A stretch of 64,000 bases of DNA. It comes from Fictibacillus phosphorivorans. GTDB lineage: Bacteria; Bacillota; Bacilli; Bacillales; Fictibacillaceae. A model generated the notes under the pieces. The model saw only the letters and a program-made list of their open reading frames with translations, did not search any database and had not been told where the DNA came from. Made by a program: the position numbers and the translations under genes. Location: contig NZ_VDZU01000002.1 of the NCBI RefSeq assembly GCF_007673525.1, positions 94,175 through 158,174 of the forward strand, written 5' to 3'. Below are positions 50,078 to 58,792 of the stretch, piece by piece (the stretch's first letter is position 1; every line of letters starts with the position of its first letter).

Positions 50078-50407
50078 TTACTGCTTCTTTTGTTTGCTGC
50101 AGCAAAACATACCTTCAAATTTTGTCCATAGCTCTTTAAGCGTAGAAATCCATTCACATGCTTCATCCATCGAATCCGGTTTTATGGCGTAATAGCGAAA
50201 GCGCCCCTCTTTACGGTGTGTGACAAGACCCGCATTCTCTAAAACTTTTAAATGCTTTGAGATTGCAGGCAGCGACATATCAAAAGGCTGGGCTAACTCC
50301 TGCACACTCCTTTCTCCTTTTGAAAGCTGCTCGATTATCGTACGCCGAGTCGGATCAGATAGAACTGAAAATACATCATTTAAATGTTCTGCATTATATT
50401 TAACCAT
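50078..50407 (-). CDS. ArsR-family transcriptional regulator, probably leaderless
   Basis: 109-residue winged helix repressor: HLNDVFSVLSDPTRRTIIEQLSKGERSVQELAQPFDMSLPAISKHLKVLENAGLVTHRKEGRFRYYAI, the ArsR/SmtB fold without the metal-binding Cys of helix 3; a C-terminal MFCCSKQKKQ has two Cys. The ATG at 50407 lies about 7 nt past a strong -10, so the transcript would start at or next to the A of the ATG with no ribosome site. A longer in-frame start at 50431 lies upstream of the predicted transcript start. First gene of the exporter operon; likely represses it. Confidence 0.82.
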   Translation of the reverse strand: MVKYNAEHLNDVFSVLSDPTRRTIIEQLSKGERSVQELAQPFDMSLPAISKHLKVLENAGLVTHRKEGRFRYYAIKPDSMDEACEWISTLKELWTKFEGMFCCSKQKKQ

Positions 50408-50444
50408 TTGGTTAAGTATAAGACGCAACATATCAGACTGTCAA
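50395..50444 (-). promoter_or_regulatory. Autoregulated promoter with palindrome over the ArsR start codon
   Basis: TTGACA (50439-50444), 18 nt, TATACT (50415-50420) read leftward is near consensus. TTAACCA-TT-TGGTTAA (50400-50415), extended by TATA arms to 50395-50420, is a near-perfect palindrome spanning the edge of the -10, the expected transcription start and the ATG. Confidence 0.75.
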
Positions 50445-50460
50445 TTTGTACCTGTCCTTT

Positions 50461-51144
50461 CTAATTATACGTAAACTGGATTTTCACAGATGCTGTAATC
50501 TTGTTTTCCCCTGGCTGTATAGGTGTTTCAACACTTTGTGCATACATTACAGCTTGAAACGGAACGGGTCTAGGAGGTAAGGATTGAGATACCTCTTGAA
50601 CGTTGACCGGTACCGGCCGAAGTGAAACTTGTAATGCCCTTGCCATAGAGATAGCTTTTTGCTGAGCATTCTGAATAGCTAGTGACAATGCTTGATTATA
50701 AAAGACATCAGGGTTTGAAACGGTGAATTGAATGGATGATACAAAGTTAGCTCCATTCGCTACCGCTTGATCAATTGCCTGCCCTGTTTGGCGAATATCT
50801 TTTACCATTACCTGCAACTGGTGCTCTACACGATATGCTCTAAATAGCTGCTGTCCATTTTCATAGTTATATTGAGGTTCAATTCGAAAACTAGATGTTT
50901 GAATATCACTTTGAGGAATACCTAATGACATAAGCGTTTGTATAACAAAAGCCGTTTTATCAGCATTCTCTTTTTGAGCCGCACTTAAATTTGGGTTTTC
51001 CGTAATGACTCCTATTGTAAGAAGAGCTCGATCCGGAACAGCAGAAACAGAACCTTCACCGGATACAATAAGACGGTTCATCGTTGTGAAGTCGTCTTGC
51101 TGCCTCACGCCTACATTTTGAAAACCTGGATGATTGTAATACAT
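50461..51144 (-). CDS. SIMPL-domain (DUF541) protein
   Basis: 227 residues with the SIMPL domain (about 24-225): LIVSGEGSVSAVPDRALLTIGVITENPNLSAAQKENADKTAFVIQTLMSLGI, RAYRVEHQLQVMVKDIRQTGQAIDQAVANGANFVSSIQFTVSNP and ALQVSLRPVPVNVQEV. No signal peptide is visible; the N-terminus (MYYNHPGFQNVGVRQQDDF) is polar. Family members have been tied to oxidative stress resistance and outer-surface roles, but no activity is established. ATG behind GGAAGGAG. Confidence 0.85.
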   Translation of the reverse strand: MYYNHPGFQNVGVRQQDDFTTMNRLIVSGEGSVSAVPDRALLTIGVITENPNLSAAQKENADKTAFVIQTLMSLGIPQSDIQTSSFRIEPQYNYENGQQLFRAYRVEHQLQVMVKDIRQTGQAIDQAVANGANFVSSIQFTVSNPDVFYNQALSLAIQNAQQKAISMARALQVSLRPVPVNVQEVSQSLPPRPVPFQAVMYAQSVETPIQPGENKITASVKIQFTYN

Positions 51145-51326
51145 AAACAGACTCCTTCCGCCTAGTTAATCTATATAAGCTATGAGAGTTTATGAGAGAA
51201 AAGAAGAGCATTTGAAGAGGGTATTTGGGGAAGTTTTGCTAGGTCAAGAGGACTTATGCTCGGTCATGGACTTGATCGTTCGCGGCAATTACGCTCGTTC
51301 GCAACTAACACTACTATCCTTCTCCA

Positions 51327-51363
51327 TAAAAAAAGCTGACATCCCGGGAGAATGCCAGCCTTT
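51327..51363 (-). terminator. Terminator after the dipeptidase gene
   Basis: AAGGCTGGCAT pairs with ATGTCAGCTT (one bulge) around TCTCCCGGG; TTTTTTT follows on the minus strand. Confidence 0.8.
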
Positions 51364-51372
51364 CCTTTCAAA

Positions 51373-52302
51373 TTATATTTTAGAAATATAATTCATGAAG
51401 TTCTGAGAAGCAAATCCTCGGACTTCTTCTTCAGAATAATGTTTTAATAGCTCATTGATTAAGTTTTGAGTCATAGATGCATCTTCTAAATCCGTAATAA
51501 GTTGCGAGATGCCGTCAAAATCAGAGCCGAGGCCGATCTGTTTTACTCCGCCAAGTCCACAAAAATGGTCGATGTGCTTAATTAAGTCACTAATACTAGC
51601 TGCCCCTTCATTCTTCGTAAATGGCGGGTTATACACAACGTGCACGACTCCACCTTTACTAAACATCTCTTTAGCCATCTCATCCGTCAGGTTACGCGGA
51701 TGGTCACACAGTACGCGTGAATTAGAATGACTGGCAAGCGGATAATCGGCAATCTCCATCACATCCCAAAAAGCACGATCACATAAATGAGATACATCGG
51801 TTAAAATTTTATTTTTATTATTGAACGCTACAATTTCTTTTCCAAATACCGTCAGACCAGCTCCACGCGGTTCTTGTGCACCATCAGCTGCAAGATTCGC
51901 GTGATTCCATGTTAGACCGATCAAAAGAACACCGAGTTGATGCAGGATGCTTAACTTCGTAAGATCATCACCAATCGCATCCACTCCTTCAAGCGTAAGA
52001 ACTGCTCCAATTTCTCCATCCTTCAATGTTTGAAAGTCGTGCCAGTTCTTTAAATGCTTCATCTCTGGATTTTTACCAAGAACCTCTTTATAGAAATAGT
52101 CCACTTGCTGAAGAGCGGATTGAAATTTTTGATCGCTCGGAATAAAGGGCTCTATAAAAATCGCAAAGAACTGAACGTTCACTTTTCCCTTTTGCAGTCG
52201 TTTCTTATTTGTAGCAAGCTGTGGTGCATCTGCATAACTCAGCCTGCCTTCCGTTTCCCATAGTTTTAATAATGCATCGCAATGCAAGTCAATGACATTC
52301 AT
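51373..52302 (-). CDS. Membrane dipeptidase family metallopeptidase (peptidase M19)
   Basis: 309-residue zinc-dependent dipeptidase of the renal dipeptidase family, cytosolic here as no signal is visible. Metal ligands and motifs: VIDLHCDAL (His-x-Asp), the bridging Glu in AVLTLEGVDAIGDD, GLTWNHAN, LTDVSHLCDRAFWDV (metal-binding His) and YPLASHSNSR, HPRNLTDE, GLGSDFDGI. Length matches bacilli M19 proteins. ATG behind GGTGGGA. Monocistronic. Substrate is probably L,D- or D-dipeptides, but is not determined. Confidence 0.9.
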   Translation of the reverse strand: MNVIDLHCDALLKLWETEGRLSYADAPQLATNKKRLQKGKVNVQFFAIFIEPFIPSDQKFQSALQQVDYFYKEVLGKNPEMKHLKNWHDFQTLKDGEIGAVLTLEGVDAIGDDLTKLSILHQLGVLLIGLTWNHANLAADGAQEPRGAGLTVFGKEIVAFNNKNKILTDVSHLCDRAFWDVMEIADYPLASHSNSRVLCDHPRNLTDEMAKEMFSKGGVVHVVYNPPFTKNEGAASISDLIKHIDHFCGLGGVKQIGLGSDFDGISQLITDLEDASMTQNLINELLKHYSEEEVRGFASQNFMNYISKI

Positions 52303-52374
52303 GTTGATCCCACCATTTCTTTGTTAAATAATCTCCATATCCCTAAAAGAATACGTTTAGTTGAAATTTATTTT

Positions 52375-52383
52375 TGTTATAAT
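52375..52383 (+). promoter_or_regulatory. Extended -10 promoter of glnS
   Basis: TGTTATAAT is an extended -10 (TG-N-TATAAT). No good -35 lies 17-18 nt upstream. The transcript would have a leader of about 38 nt, too short for a T-box. Confidence 0.55.
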
Positions 52384-52428
52384 GTAAAGTATATCTTAGT
52401 TTACATATAAGGAAAGGCTTGATACGGG

Positions 52429-54090
52429 ATGGAGAATAGTTCTTCTAATTTTATTAAAACAATCATCCAAAACGATCTGGAATCCGGAAAGCATAAGAAA
52501 GTCGTTACTCGTTTCCCTCCAGAACCTAATGGATATCTTCATATTGGACATGCAAAATCAATCGTAATCAACTTCGGACTTGCGGATGAGTTTGGTGGAG
52601 AAACAAATCTGCGCTTTGATGATACGAACCCATTAAAAGAAGACCAAGAATACGTTGATGCGATTAAGAACGACGTTGAGTGGCTTGGGTTTGAATGGGA
52701 GAACCTTCGCTTTGCTTCCGATTACTTTGAAGAAATGTATGCGCGTGCTGTGCTTTTAATTAAAAAAGGAAAAGCATATGTGGATGACCTTACGGCTGAT
52801 GAGATTCGTGAGTATCGCGGAACGTTGACAGAACCAGGTAAAGAAAGCCCTTATCGCAACCGTTCTGTTGAAGAGAACTTAGATCTTTTTGATCGTATGC
52901 GTAAAGGCGAGTTTGAGAACGGACAAAAAGTACTTCGTGCAAAGATCGACATGAGTTCACCTAATATTAATTTACGCGACCCTGTCATTTATCGTGTCTC
53001 TCATGCTACCCACCACAATACAGGTGACACTTGGTGCATCTATCCAATGTATGCATTTGCGCACCCGATTGAGGATGCAATTGAGGGTGTAACACATTCG
53101 CTTTGTACCACTGAATTTGAAGACCAACGTCCTCTTTACAACTGGGTTGTGGAAGAGTGTGAGATGGAAAGCCAACCACAGCAGATCGAATTCGGCCGCC
53201 TAGGCTTAACGAATACTGTTATGAGTAAACGTAAGCTTAAGCAGCTAGTAGACGAAGGCTATGTAGATGGATGGGATGATCCACGCATGCCGACAATCTC
53301 TGGACTACGCCGTAAAGGCTATACACCTGAATCAATCGTTGAGTTTGTAAAAGCAGCTGGTGTTTCTAAAGGGTCTGGTGTAACCGACACAGCGATGCTT
53401 GAGCACTTTATCCGTGAAGATCTTAAGGTAAAAGCACCTCGTACGATGGGTATTGTTGATCCATTAAAAGTGGTAATCACAAACTACCCTGAAGGACAGG
53501 TAGAAATGTTAGATGCTGAGATCAACCCAGAAAACCCTGAAATGGGATCACGTCAGATTCCGTTCTCGCGTGAAATTTATATCGAGCGTGAGGATTTTAT
53601 GGAAGATCCTCCGAAAAAGTACTTCCGTCTCTTCCCTGGAAACGAAGTTCGCTTAAAGCATGCTTACTTCATTAAATGCGAAGATTTCATAAAAGATGAA
53701 AACGGTAATGTCGTTGAACTACATTGTACGTATGATGTGGAGACGAAATCCGGCTCAGGTTTTACAGGCCGTAAAGTAAAAGGAACACTTCACTGGGTAG
53801 AAGCGACACAAGCTGTACCTGCAGAGTTCCGTATTTATGAGCCACTTATCTCAGATGCAGATATGGAAAAGGAAGAAGATAGCGAAGGCAAGACATTCTT
53901 GGATTACGTGAACAAAGATTCTCTTATCGTAAAACAAGGATTTATTGAAGCAAACATGAAGAATGCGAAACCTCAAGATAAGTTCCAGTTCTTCCGTCAT
54001 GGCTACTTCAACGTAGATCCGAAGCATACAACTGATGAAAAAATTGTATTTAACGAAATTGTTTCTCTGAAAAGTTCGTTTAAATTATAG
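52429..54090 (+). CDS. glnS: Glutaminyl-tRNA synthetase
   Basis: Class I synthetase that attaches glutamine to tRNA-Gln, 553 residues. Catalytic domain has [15 protein letters not shown] (HIGH at 38-41), FDDTNP, the acceptor-strand-binding insert and VMSKRKL (265-271, KMSKS equivalent); the C-terminal anticodon-binding beta-barrels follow ([34 protein letters not shown]). Close to E. coli GlnRS in length and motifs and not a GluRS. Most bacilli make Gln-tRNA indirectly through GatCAB, so this gene is unusual for the clade. Single-gene unit with its own promoter and a strong terminator. Confidence 0.95.
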   Translation: MENSSSNFIKTIIQNDLESGKHKKVVTRFPPEPNGYLHIGHAKSIVINFGLADEFGGETNLRFDDTNPLKEDQEYVDAIKNDVEWLGFEWENLRFASDYFEEMYARAVLLIKKGKAYVDDLTADEIREYRGTLTEPGKESPYRNRSVEENLDLFDRMRKGEFENGQKVLRAKIDMSSPNINLRDPVIYRVSHATHHNTGDTWCIYPMYAFAHPIEDAIEGVTHSLCTTEFEDQRPLYNWVVEECEMESQPQQIEFGRLGLTNTVMSKRKLKQLVDEGYVDGWDDPRMPTISGLRRKGYTPESIVEFVKAAGVSKGSGVTDTAMLEHFIREDLKVKAPRTMGIVDPLKVVITNYPEGQVEMLDAEINPENPEMGSRQIPFSREIYIEREDFMEDPPKKYFRLFPGNEVRLKHAYFIKCEDFIKDENGNVVELHCTYDVETKSGSGFTGRKVKGTLHWVEATQAVPAEFRIYEPLISDADMEKEEDSEGKTFLDYVNKDSLIVKQGFIEANMKNAKPQDKFQFFRHGYFNVDPKHTTDEKIVFNEIVSLKSSFKL

Positions 54091-54095
54091 ACAAT

Positions 54096-54128
54096 AAAAG
54101 AAGGATCCGGCTGGATCCTTCTTTTTTG
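54096..54128. terminator. Bidirectional terminator after glnS
   Basis: AAAGAAGGATCC and GGATCCTTCTTT form a perfect 12-bp stem around GGCT, with A- and T-runs serving both convergent genes. Confidence 0.92.
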
Positions 54129-54136
54129 TTTGTACA

Positions 54137-54940
54137 TTATCTCTTTTTGACTTTGTCTCTTTTTCGAGCTAAAAAGAATCCAACGATAAAAATAATTATG
54201 CCGAACCAAAGATAGAAAGCAATAAGCCATTGATTAAGATTACCGATAAAGGAATTAATAAAAAGTCCTAAAAAAGCCCCTGCAAACCAAAGCTTCATAG
54301 CCCAACTTGCCGCGGTATACGGCCAACTCTTACCTTCTAACTGATCTAAATAAGAATAATTAAGGCCAATTTGTTCTTCATGACCCATTTGGAGAAAAGC
54401 AGCTTCAACGTTGTATTTTTTACAATTCACAACGATATCATGCCAGCTAAGGGGCAAACAATGATCCTCTGGGTATACCTGTTTCCCATCTGCTTCACTT
54501 AGATAGACAGGCAAGACCTTAGCTCCATCGGGCAATTCAATAAATCTCAGCTGTCCTTCCACTGTTAAAAGGATATTAGCTCCTCCACGCTTTTTTAATT
54601 CTCTAATAGCATATTCTCTCATGAGAAGCTTCATATCATCTTTACGAAGAACTACCATAGATTCATGATTAGGATTGATTAGAAGTAGTTGCTGTTTATT
54701 TCGCAACGTGGTCTTCAACACAGTCAATGCATCTGTTCTCTTTGTATTCAAATGAGTTTGAAATGCATGTACCGCTTCCACATCTGTAAAAACAACGAGC
54801 CCCTCTCCTTCATCTGTTTTTATACGAAGTTCAGATTCAGGAAGTAGAAGATATTTCACTTTCGAAGCTAACTGAGGAAAGGCATGCTTCGGCTCTAGAG
54901 TTCCATCTTTTAACTGGTTAAGTAATAATGCTGGTTCCAT
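54137..54940 (-). CDS. Membrane protein with SseB-like N-terminal half
   Basis: 267 residues from the ATG at 54940, preceded by AAAGGATGG; an in-frame TTG at 54967 is less likely. The cytosolic part resembles SseB-type domains, apparently twice: KVKYLLLPESELRIKTDEGEGLVVFTDVEAVHAFQTHL and LRFIELPDGAKVLPVYLSEADGKQVYPED. Two C-terminal helices (about 212-229 and 235-256, WLIAFYLWFGIIIFIVGFFLA) and a basic tail follow. I do not recognise a named family. It lies just before the T7SS effector island on the same strand, but the gap of about 120 bp gives no proof of association. Confidence 0.65.
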   Translation of the reverse strand: MEPALLLNQLKDGTLEPKHAFPQLASKVKYLLLPESELRIKTDEGEGLVVFTDVEAVHAFQTHLNTKRTDALTVLKTTLRNKQQLLLINPNHESMVVLRKDDMKLLMREYAIRELKKRGGANILLTVEGQLRFIELPDGAKVLPVYLSEADGKQVYPEDHCLPLSWHDIVVNCKKYNVEAAFLQMGHEEQIGLNYSYLDQLEGKSWPYTAASWAMKLWFAGAFLGLFINSFIGNLNQWLIAFYLWFGIIIFIVGFFLARKRDKVKKR

Positions 54941-55089
54941 GTAAACCCCATCCTTTAAAATATCCAATTTAATCTTCAGTGATCATAAAAAGGACTTGAG
55001 CTCTAGTTATAATATAATTTAGAACTTTTCATAAGGGATAATGCCGGACTATTAAAAATCTAAGTAACTCTAATAAAAAATCTTTAAAC

Positions 55090-55500
55090 CTAATTATTAT
55101 AGAGTATATTAATTTGTGTCTGGCGAGACCTGAAATCTTCCCATTGAATAATTTTTCCCCAATTAAATAAATTCTCATCTAGCAAACCTTGAGGGTATCC
55201 TAACTGTTCACACAACCACTCACCGTGTAAATCTGCATTTGGTTCAACATCCCATTCATTTAAAGCAGGGTCAAAAACAACTAAATTTACAGAAGTTATT
55301 AAACTATTAGCTGATGCTAATCTGACATAAAAATTTTTATTACCCAGCATAACAGGCTTTATAAATCTAACTGATTCACCATTAGCAATGATTTTTATTT
55401 CTTCATTCGGAAAGTAATTTATTACCTCAGTAATTTTAGTACTAGGTGAAATTTCAAAACCGTCAATAATAATTATTCCATCATTCAAACTTCCTATCAT
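55090..55500 (-). CDS. Hypothetical protein, candidate immunity or accessory protein of the toxin island
   Basis: 136 residues, soluble, acidic, AT-rich codons. It begins with a small beta-rich domain (GIIIIDGFEISPSTKITEVINYFPNEEIKIIANGESVRFIKPVMLGNKNFYVRLASANSLITSVNLVVFDP) and ends with HGEWLCEQLGYPQGLLDENLFNWGKIIQWEDFRSRQTQINILY. The DxFxISPxTxxxxV and GxVxxxxD patterns recall small Imm-like proteins found next to polymorphic toxins, but I cannot place it. ATG behind GAGGATA. It lies downstream of the LXG toxin and its likely immunity gene, separated from them by 182 bp of non-coding AT-rich DNA. Confidence 0.6.
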   Translation of the reverse strand: MIGSLNDGIIIIDGFEISPSTKITEVINYFPNEEIKIIANGESVRFIKPVMLGNKNFYVRLASANSLITSVNLVVFDPALNEWDVEPNADLHGEWLCEQLGYPQGLLDENLFNWGKIIQWEDFRSRQTQINILYNN

Positions 55501-55682
55501 GGCAAATATCCTCTATTTTTCCAAGCTGTATACTTACTAATTTCACTGCTAAATAAAAAGATGGCCTCTAGCAGATATCATCTGATAGAATAAATTTCTT
55601 AGAATTCTTTAATTATATATTTCAAAGCTTAAACGGTTCCTTCTTTTCAAAAATATCTCTTGAAATTTTTTTAAGTTAAGGC

Positions 55683-55934
55683 TTATCTATTTCTTTCTTT
55701 TCTATTTTTTCTCATCACTAAGTATTTTAATAATAATTCACATGCATCACTTTCATTTTCAAAGGAATCTATAATATTTATTTCCCCTCTTTCCAAAGAT
55801 TGATATACCTGCCACTGGTTAGTATCTTTTAGTAACCCCATTTCTAATTCACGAATAGGTTTTTCTCCTAAATTATAATCATTTTCCTCAATTCCCAAAA
55901 TTTCAAGTTTGGCTTTTAAATCATTTATATTCAT
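55683..55934 (-). CDS. Probable immunity protein of the LXG-TNT toxin
   Basis: 83-residue acidic soluble protein (NINDLKAKLEILGIEENDYNLGEKPIRELEMGLLKDTNQWQVYQSLERGEINIIDSFENESDACELLLKYLVMRKNRKERNR). Its ATG lies 6 nt after the toxin stop, and its GGAGG ribosome site overlaps that stop codon, so translation is coupled. A small acidic gene directly after a C-terminal toxin domain is the standard position for a cognate immunity gene. Function is inferred from position; I recall similar proteins beside TNT-domain toxins but cannot confirm the family. Confidence 0.7.
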   Translation of the reverse strand: MNINDLKAKLEILGIEENDYNLGEKPIRELEMGLLKDTNQWQVYQSLERGEINIIDSFENESDACELLLKYLVMRKNRKERNR

Positions 55935-55940
55935 TTCCTA

Positions 55941-58076
55941 TTATCCTCCATTACTTAAATCTCTTAGAAATCCAAAATCTTTTAAATACTCTACTGAAAT
56001 TGGCAAGTTCCATTGTGTTCCTCCTCCTGGTGCACCGAATGCAGAAGCTATTCGTCCTCCAAAAGTCCTGAAATTTTCAATATCATATCCATATGCTTTA
56101 GCATCCATGTAAAACTCTTCTTTTAATAGCTGATCTGGCCAATTTTCAATTGTACTTTTCAACTCACTAAAGTCTTTTATTACCTCATATTGATGATATG
56201 CATAAGGATTTTCGATATATGGCAATGCTCTCTGTTCAAAGGAATAGCTTTTCCCATTATTTATTGGAGAGGTATAAGTTCCATACTCACTTCCATACCT
56301 ATCAATCTTGTCTCCAACTTTTGGCCCTATTATTTGTTTAATTGCATTACCAAGTTCATCTACTTCATATCCTTCAGCAGGTGGCCATTTAACTTTCCCA
56401 GTATCACTATCAATAATTTTGACATCAGCCAAAACTTGTACGTCTGTTTTTATACCTGCATTGAGTGCTTTATAAAAAACTTGGATATTAGCTTGAACCT
56501 TATCCCTAGGTGTAAGACTAGATTTATTAATATCATTGATTAATGCCTTTACACTTGTGTCATCTAAGGTAGAAAAATCTATATTCTTTAAAATATCATC
56601 TATTTTATTACTACCTGTCCCTGTTTTCTTAGAAGACTGTTGCACCGATTCTCTTACTGTCTTCGTTTCAGAAATCACTCTTCTTACTGTATGACCGGTT
56701 GATGTTACTAGCTTCTCCACTCGAAAATTTATTGGCATTCTTGTATTTCCAACATTTGTACGAATGGTTTTGAAAAGATTCTGCGCTTTGCCTACTTGCT
56801 GCTTAGTATATTGAGTACTATACGGAAACTTATTTTGCAGCACTTTACCAATATCCATACGATCCAACGCATACCCAGCACTACCCACACCTGCAATTGC
56901 AAACGCATTAAATAGACTTTGATTTCTTTGCTCTTCTGACAACTCATTTCCGAACATATCTTTACCTGTAAAATACTCGCCGAATCCATTTGCAGATACA
57001 AGGCCATAAATACCGTATTCTGCTTTTTGAAGTCTCGTAAGACCTTGAGCTGTTTTATATGAATCGAGCATGTGATCGGCAGTATTTGCGGCTTTTACTG
57101 TTTTATAAATAGCTGATCCGCCCTTAACCGCTCTTCCAGCCCAGCCGATGACCGGTATAAACCCAGCTGCGGCCATAGCGCCTGCTGTAATACGTTCGGC
57201 TTCCGAAAGCTTTCTTCCTGTAACTGGATCAACACCTGTTGATGCACGGATGGAATCATAATACCCTGTGACTTCCCCAGTAAAGGTAGAGACTGTATCC
57301 CATGCTTTTTCATACCATGGACGGTTCTCCATCTCTTCCATCTCTTTTTGTATCTCTCTTGCTTCTTTTTGTTCTTTCTTAAAGTTTATGTACTTATCAT
57401 TCTCTTCTTTTACTTTGGTGATTGCTTTGTAGACTTCGCTGTTATGATAAGCTTCCGCATTGAAGTATAACGGTGATATGGTTTCACCTTGTCGTGTCGC
57501 TTCCATTAATTGAGCAAATAGTGCATAAATATATTGTTCTTGTCCTTGAGACACAGCATATTCATCGGTTAATCTTTGATCTAACTCAATAACCTTTTCA
57601 ACCGTTTCTGACCGACGCTTTTCAACTTTATGCATTTCGTCTTCAAAAGCATCCTTCGAGAACACAGAAAGAGAGACCAGATCACTGATGTCGCTAAAAA
57701 TGCGTTGTAGCGCATCTTGTTGATCTGCTACTATATCTTTTGCCATTCTCCCCGCTCGTTCTACGTTCTCTTCTAAAAATGGAACCTGAACAACCGTATC
57801 CCCCGAAAGATCAACTTCCTCTGTATCACCTGGAATTCCTTTGAAAAATAACACATTTATATCAATCAATTGTATCCATGCATCTACTACATCAATTTGT
57901 CCCTGATAAAAGCCCTTAATGGCTTCAGCTCCCTTACCTTGAAAGTCGCTGTCGTCTGCAATCTTAGCAAGCTCTGTTTTTAAGGTTTGAAACTGCTCTC
58001 TTAGTCTTTCATATTGATGGGCTCTTTCTCCAGTTGCAGCATTTAAAGTTGAAGCTTCAAGTACATGACTTCCCAT
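55941..58076 (-). CDS. T7SS effector: LXG N-terminus, pre-toxin region, TNT-type NAD glycohydrolase C-terminus
   Basis: 711-residue polymorphic toxin. Residues 1-210 form the LXG secretion domain (VLEASTLNAATGERAHQYERLREQFQTLKTELAKI...). A coiled-coil (about 230-265) and a pre-toxin TG-like hydrophobic region (about 275-330, STGVDPVTGRKLSEAERITAGAMAAAGFIPVIGWAGRA) follow. The last 130 residues match the tuberculosis necrotizing toxin fold: WPPAEGYEVD, IDRYGSEYGTYTSP, FEQRALPY, YHQYEVIKDF and IASAFGAPGGGTQWNLP, with the conserved Arg, Arg and Gln in place. Predicted to hydrolyse NAD in rival cells. Follows two small helical partners by 18 nt. Toxin-domain DNA is more AT-rich than the N-terminal part. 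Confidence 0.88.
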   Translation of the reverse strand: MGSHVLEASTLNAATGERAHQYERLREQFQTLKTELAKIADDSDFQGKGAEAIKGFYQGQIDVVDAWIQLIDINVLFFKGIPGDTEEVDLSGDTVVQVPFLEENVERAGRMAKDIVADQQDALQRIFSDISDLVSLSVFSKDAFEDEMHKVEKRRSETVEKVIELDQRLTDEYAVSQGQEQYIYALFAQLMEATRQGETISPLYFNAEAYHNSEVYKAITKVKEENDKYINFKKEQKEAREIQKEMEEMENRPWYEKAWDTVSTFTGEVTGYYDSIRASTGVDPVTGRKLSEAERITAGAMAAAGFIPVIGWAGRAVKGGSAIYKTVKAANTADHMLDSYKTAQGLTRLQKAEYGIYGLVSANGFGEYFTGKDMFGNELSEEQRNQSLFNAFAIAGVGSAGYALDRMDIGKVLQNKFPYSTQYTKQQVGKAQNLFKTIRTNVGNTRMPINFRVEKLVTSTGHTVRRVISETKTVRESVQQSSKKTGTGSNKIDDILKNIDFSTLDDTSVKALINDINKSSLTPRDKVQANIQVFYKALNAGIKTDVQVLADVKIIDSDTGKVKWPPAEGYEVDELGNAIKQIIGPKVGDKIDRYGSEYGTYTSPINNGKSYSFEQRALPYIENPYAYHQYEVIKDFSELKSTIENWPDQLLKEEFYMDAKAYGYDIENFRTFGGRIASAFGAPGGGTQWNLPISVEYLKDFGFLRDLSNGG

Positions 58077-58094
58077 TTTCCAGATGCCCTCTTT

Positions 58095-58364
58095 CTATTT
58101 ATTTCTAAAAATCGCTTCATCCTGATTCTTTAGAATCTCAATATTCGCTTTTGTATCCTCAATATTTTTTGTTACTACATTCATGTACTCAAGTATCATC
58201 TTATGAAGATTTTCTTCACGCTGCAGAAATTCTTTCGTAAACTGAAGTTCGTTCTTTCCAAGTGCTCCAGCTGAAGGACTAGGAAGAGTAAGCGCGTCAA
58301 GCGCTTTCTGTGTTTCACCGAGTTGTTGAGTAACATCATGAAATTGTAGCTTTATGGTCTGCAT
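58095..58364 (-). CDS. Small helical T7SS effector partner (YwqI/DUF5344-like)
   Basis: 89 residues, all-helical and soluble: QTIKLQFHDVTQQLGETQKALDALTLPSPSAGALGKNELQFTKEFLQREENLHKMILEYMNVVTKNIEDTKANIEILKNQDEAIFRNK. It matches the layout of B. subtilis YwqI (DUF5344) in the ywqHIJK toxin operon. Proteins of this kind bind the LXG domain and form part of the secretion signal (Lap-type partners). Start overlaps the preceding stop (TAATG) and it is 18 nt before the toxin. Confidence 0.83.
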   Translation of the reverse strand: MQTIKLQFHDVTQQLGETQKALDALTLPSPSAGALGKNELQFTKEFLQREENLHKMILEYMNVVTKNIEDTKANIEILKNQDEAIFRNK

Positions 58365-58792
58365 TAAAAGATCCTCCTTTTCAGATCATCAATTCGGCTT
58401 CCAAGTTCCTCAAGAGCATCTTCTCCCTTGTCTAGCAATTGACTAGCCTCATTTGCTAAGCCGCCAATAACATTCAAAGATTCTCTCTCTACTTTTAATA
58501 GACCAATTACAACACCAATCTTCTGTTGATAATCCTCATAATCGTCATTTACAATGTCTTGCATAATCTTATATGCTTCTTCTCTCGATTGGTCAAAGGC
58601 TTTCGCTCGATTTCCCATCCACAAACTACCAAGCTCTGGTTCTAGAATTTTGCGAATTTCTTGCATACTCGTGTTCTGTTCTTGGTTAATCTCACCTTTA
58701 GCTCGCTGCAATCTCGCTATCTTTTCATCTATGGCCGCAGTGCGACTTGATAAGCTACTATAGATAGCACTTAAATCGTCTGAAAATCCCAC
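58364..58792 (-). CDS. Small helical T7SS effector partner (YwqH/DUF5082-like)
   Basis: 142 residues forming a long helical hairpin: SDDLSAIYSSLSSRTAAIDEKIARLQRAKGEINQEQNTSMQEIRKILEPELGSLWMGNRAKAFDQSREEAYKIMQDIVNDDY. GSLWMGNRAKAF is a WxG-like turn. Length and sequence fit the YwqH/DUF5082 family. First gene of the effector island; with the following small gene and toxin it makes the three-gene layout YwqH-YwqI-LXG toxin. Confidence 0.86.
   Translation of the reverse strand: MGFSDDLSAIYSSLSSRTAAIDEKIARLQRAKGEINQEQNTSMQEIRKILEPELGSLWMGNRAKAFDQSREEAYKIMQDIVNDDYEDYQQKIGVVIGLLKVERESLNVIGGLANEASQLLDKGEDALEELGSRIDDLKRRIF

Noticed and set aside
52384..52428. T-box riboswitch upstream of glnS
   Set aside because: The leader is only about 40 nt and has no specifier stem, T-box sequence or terminator/antiterminator pair.
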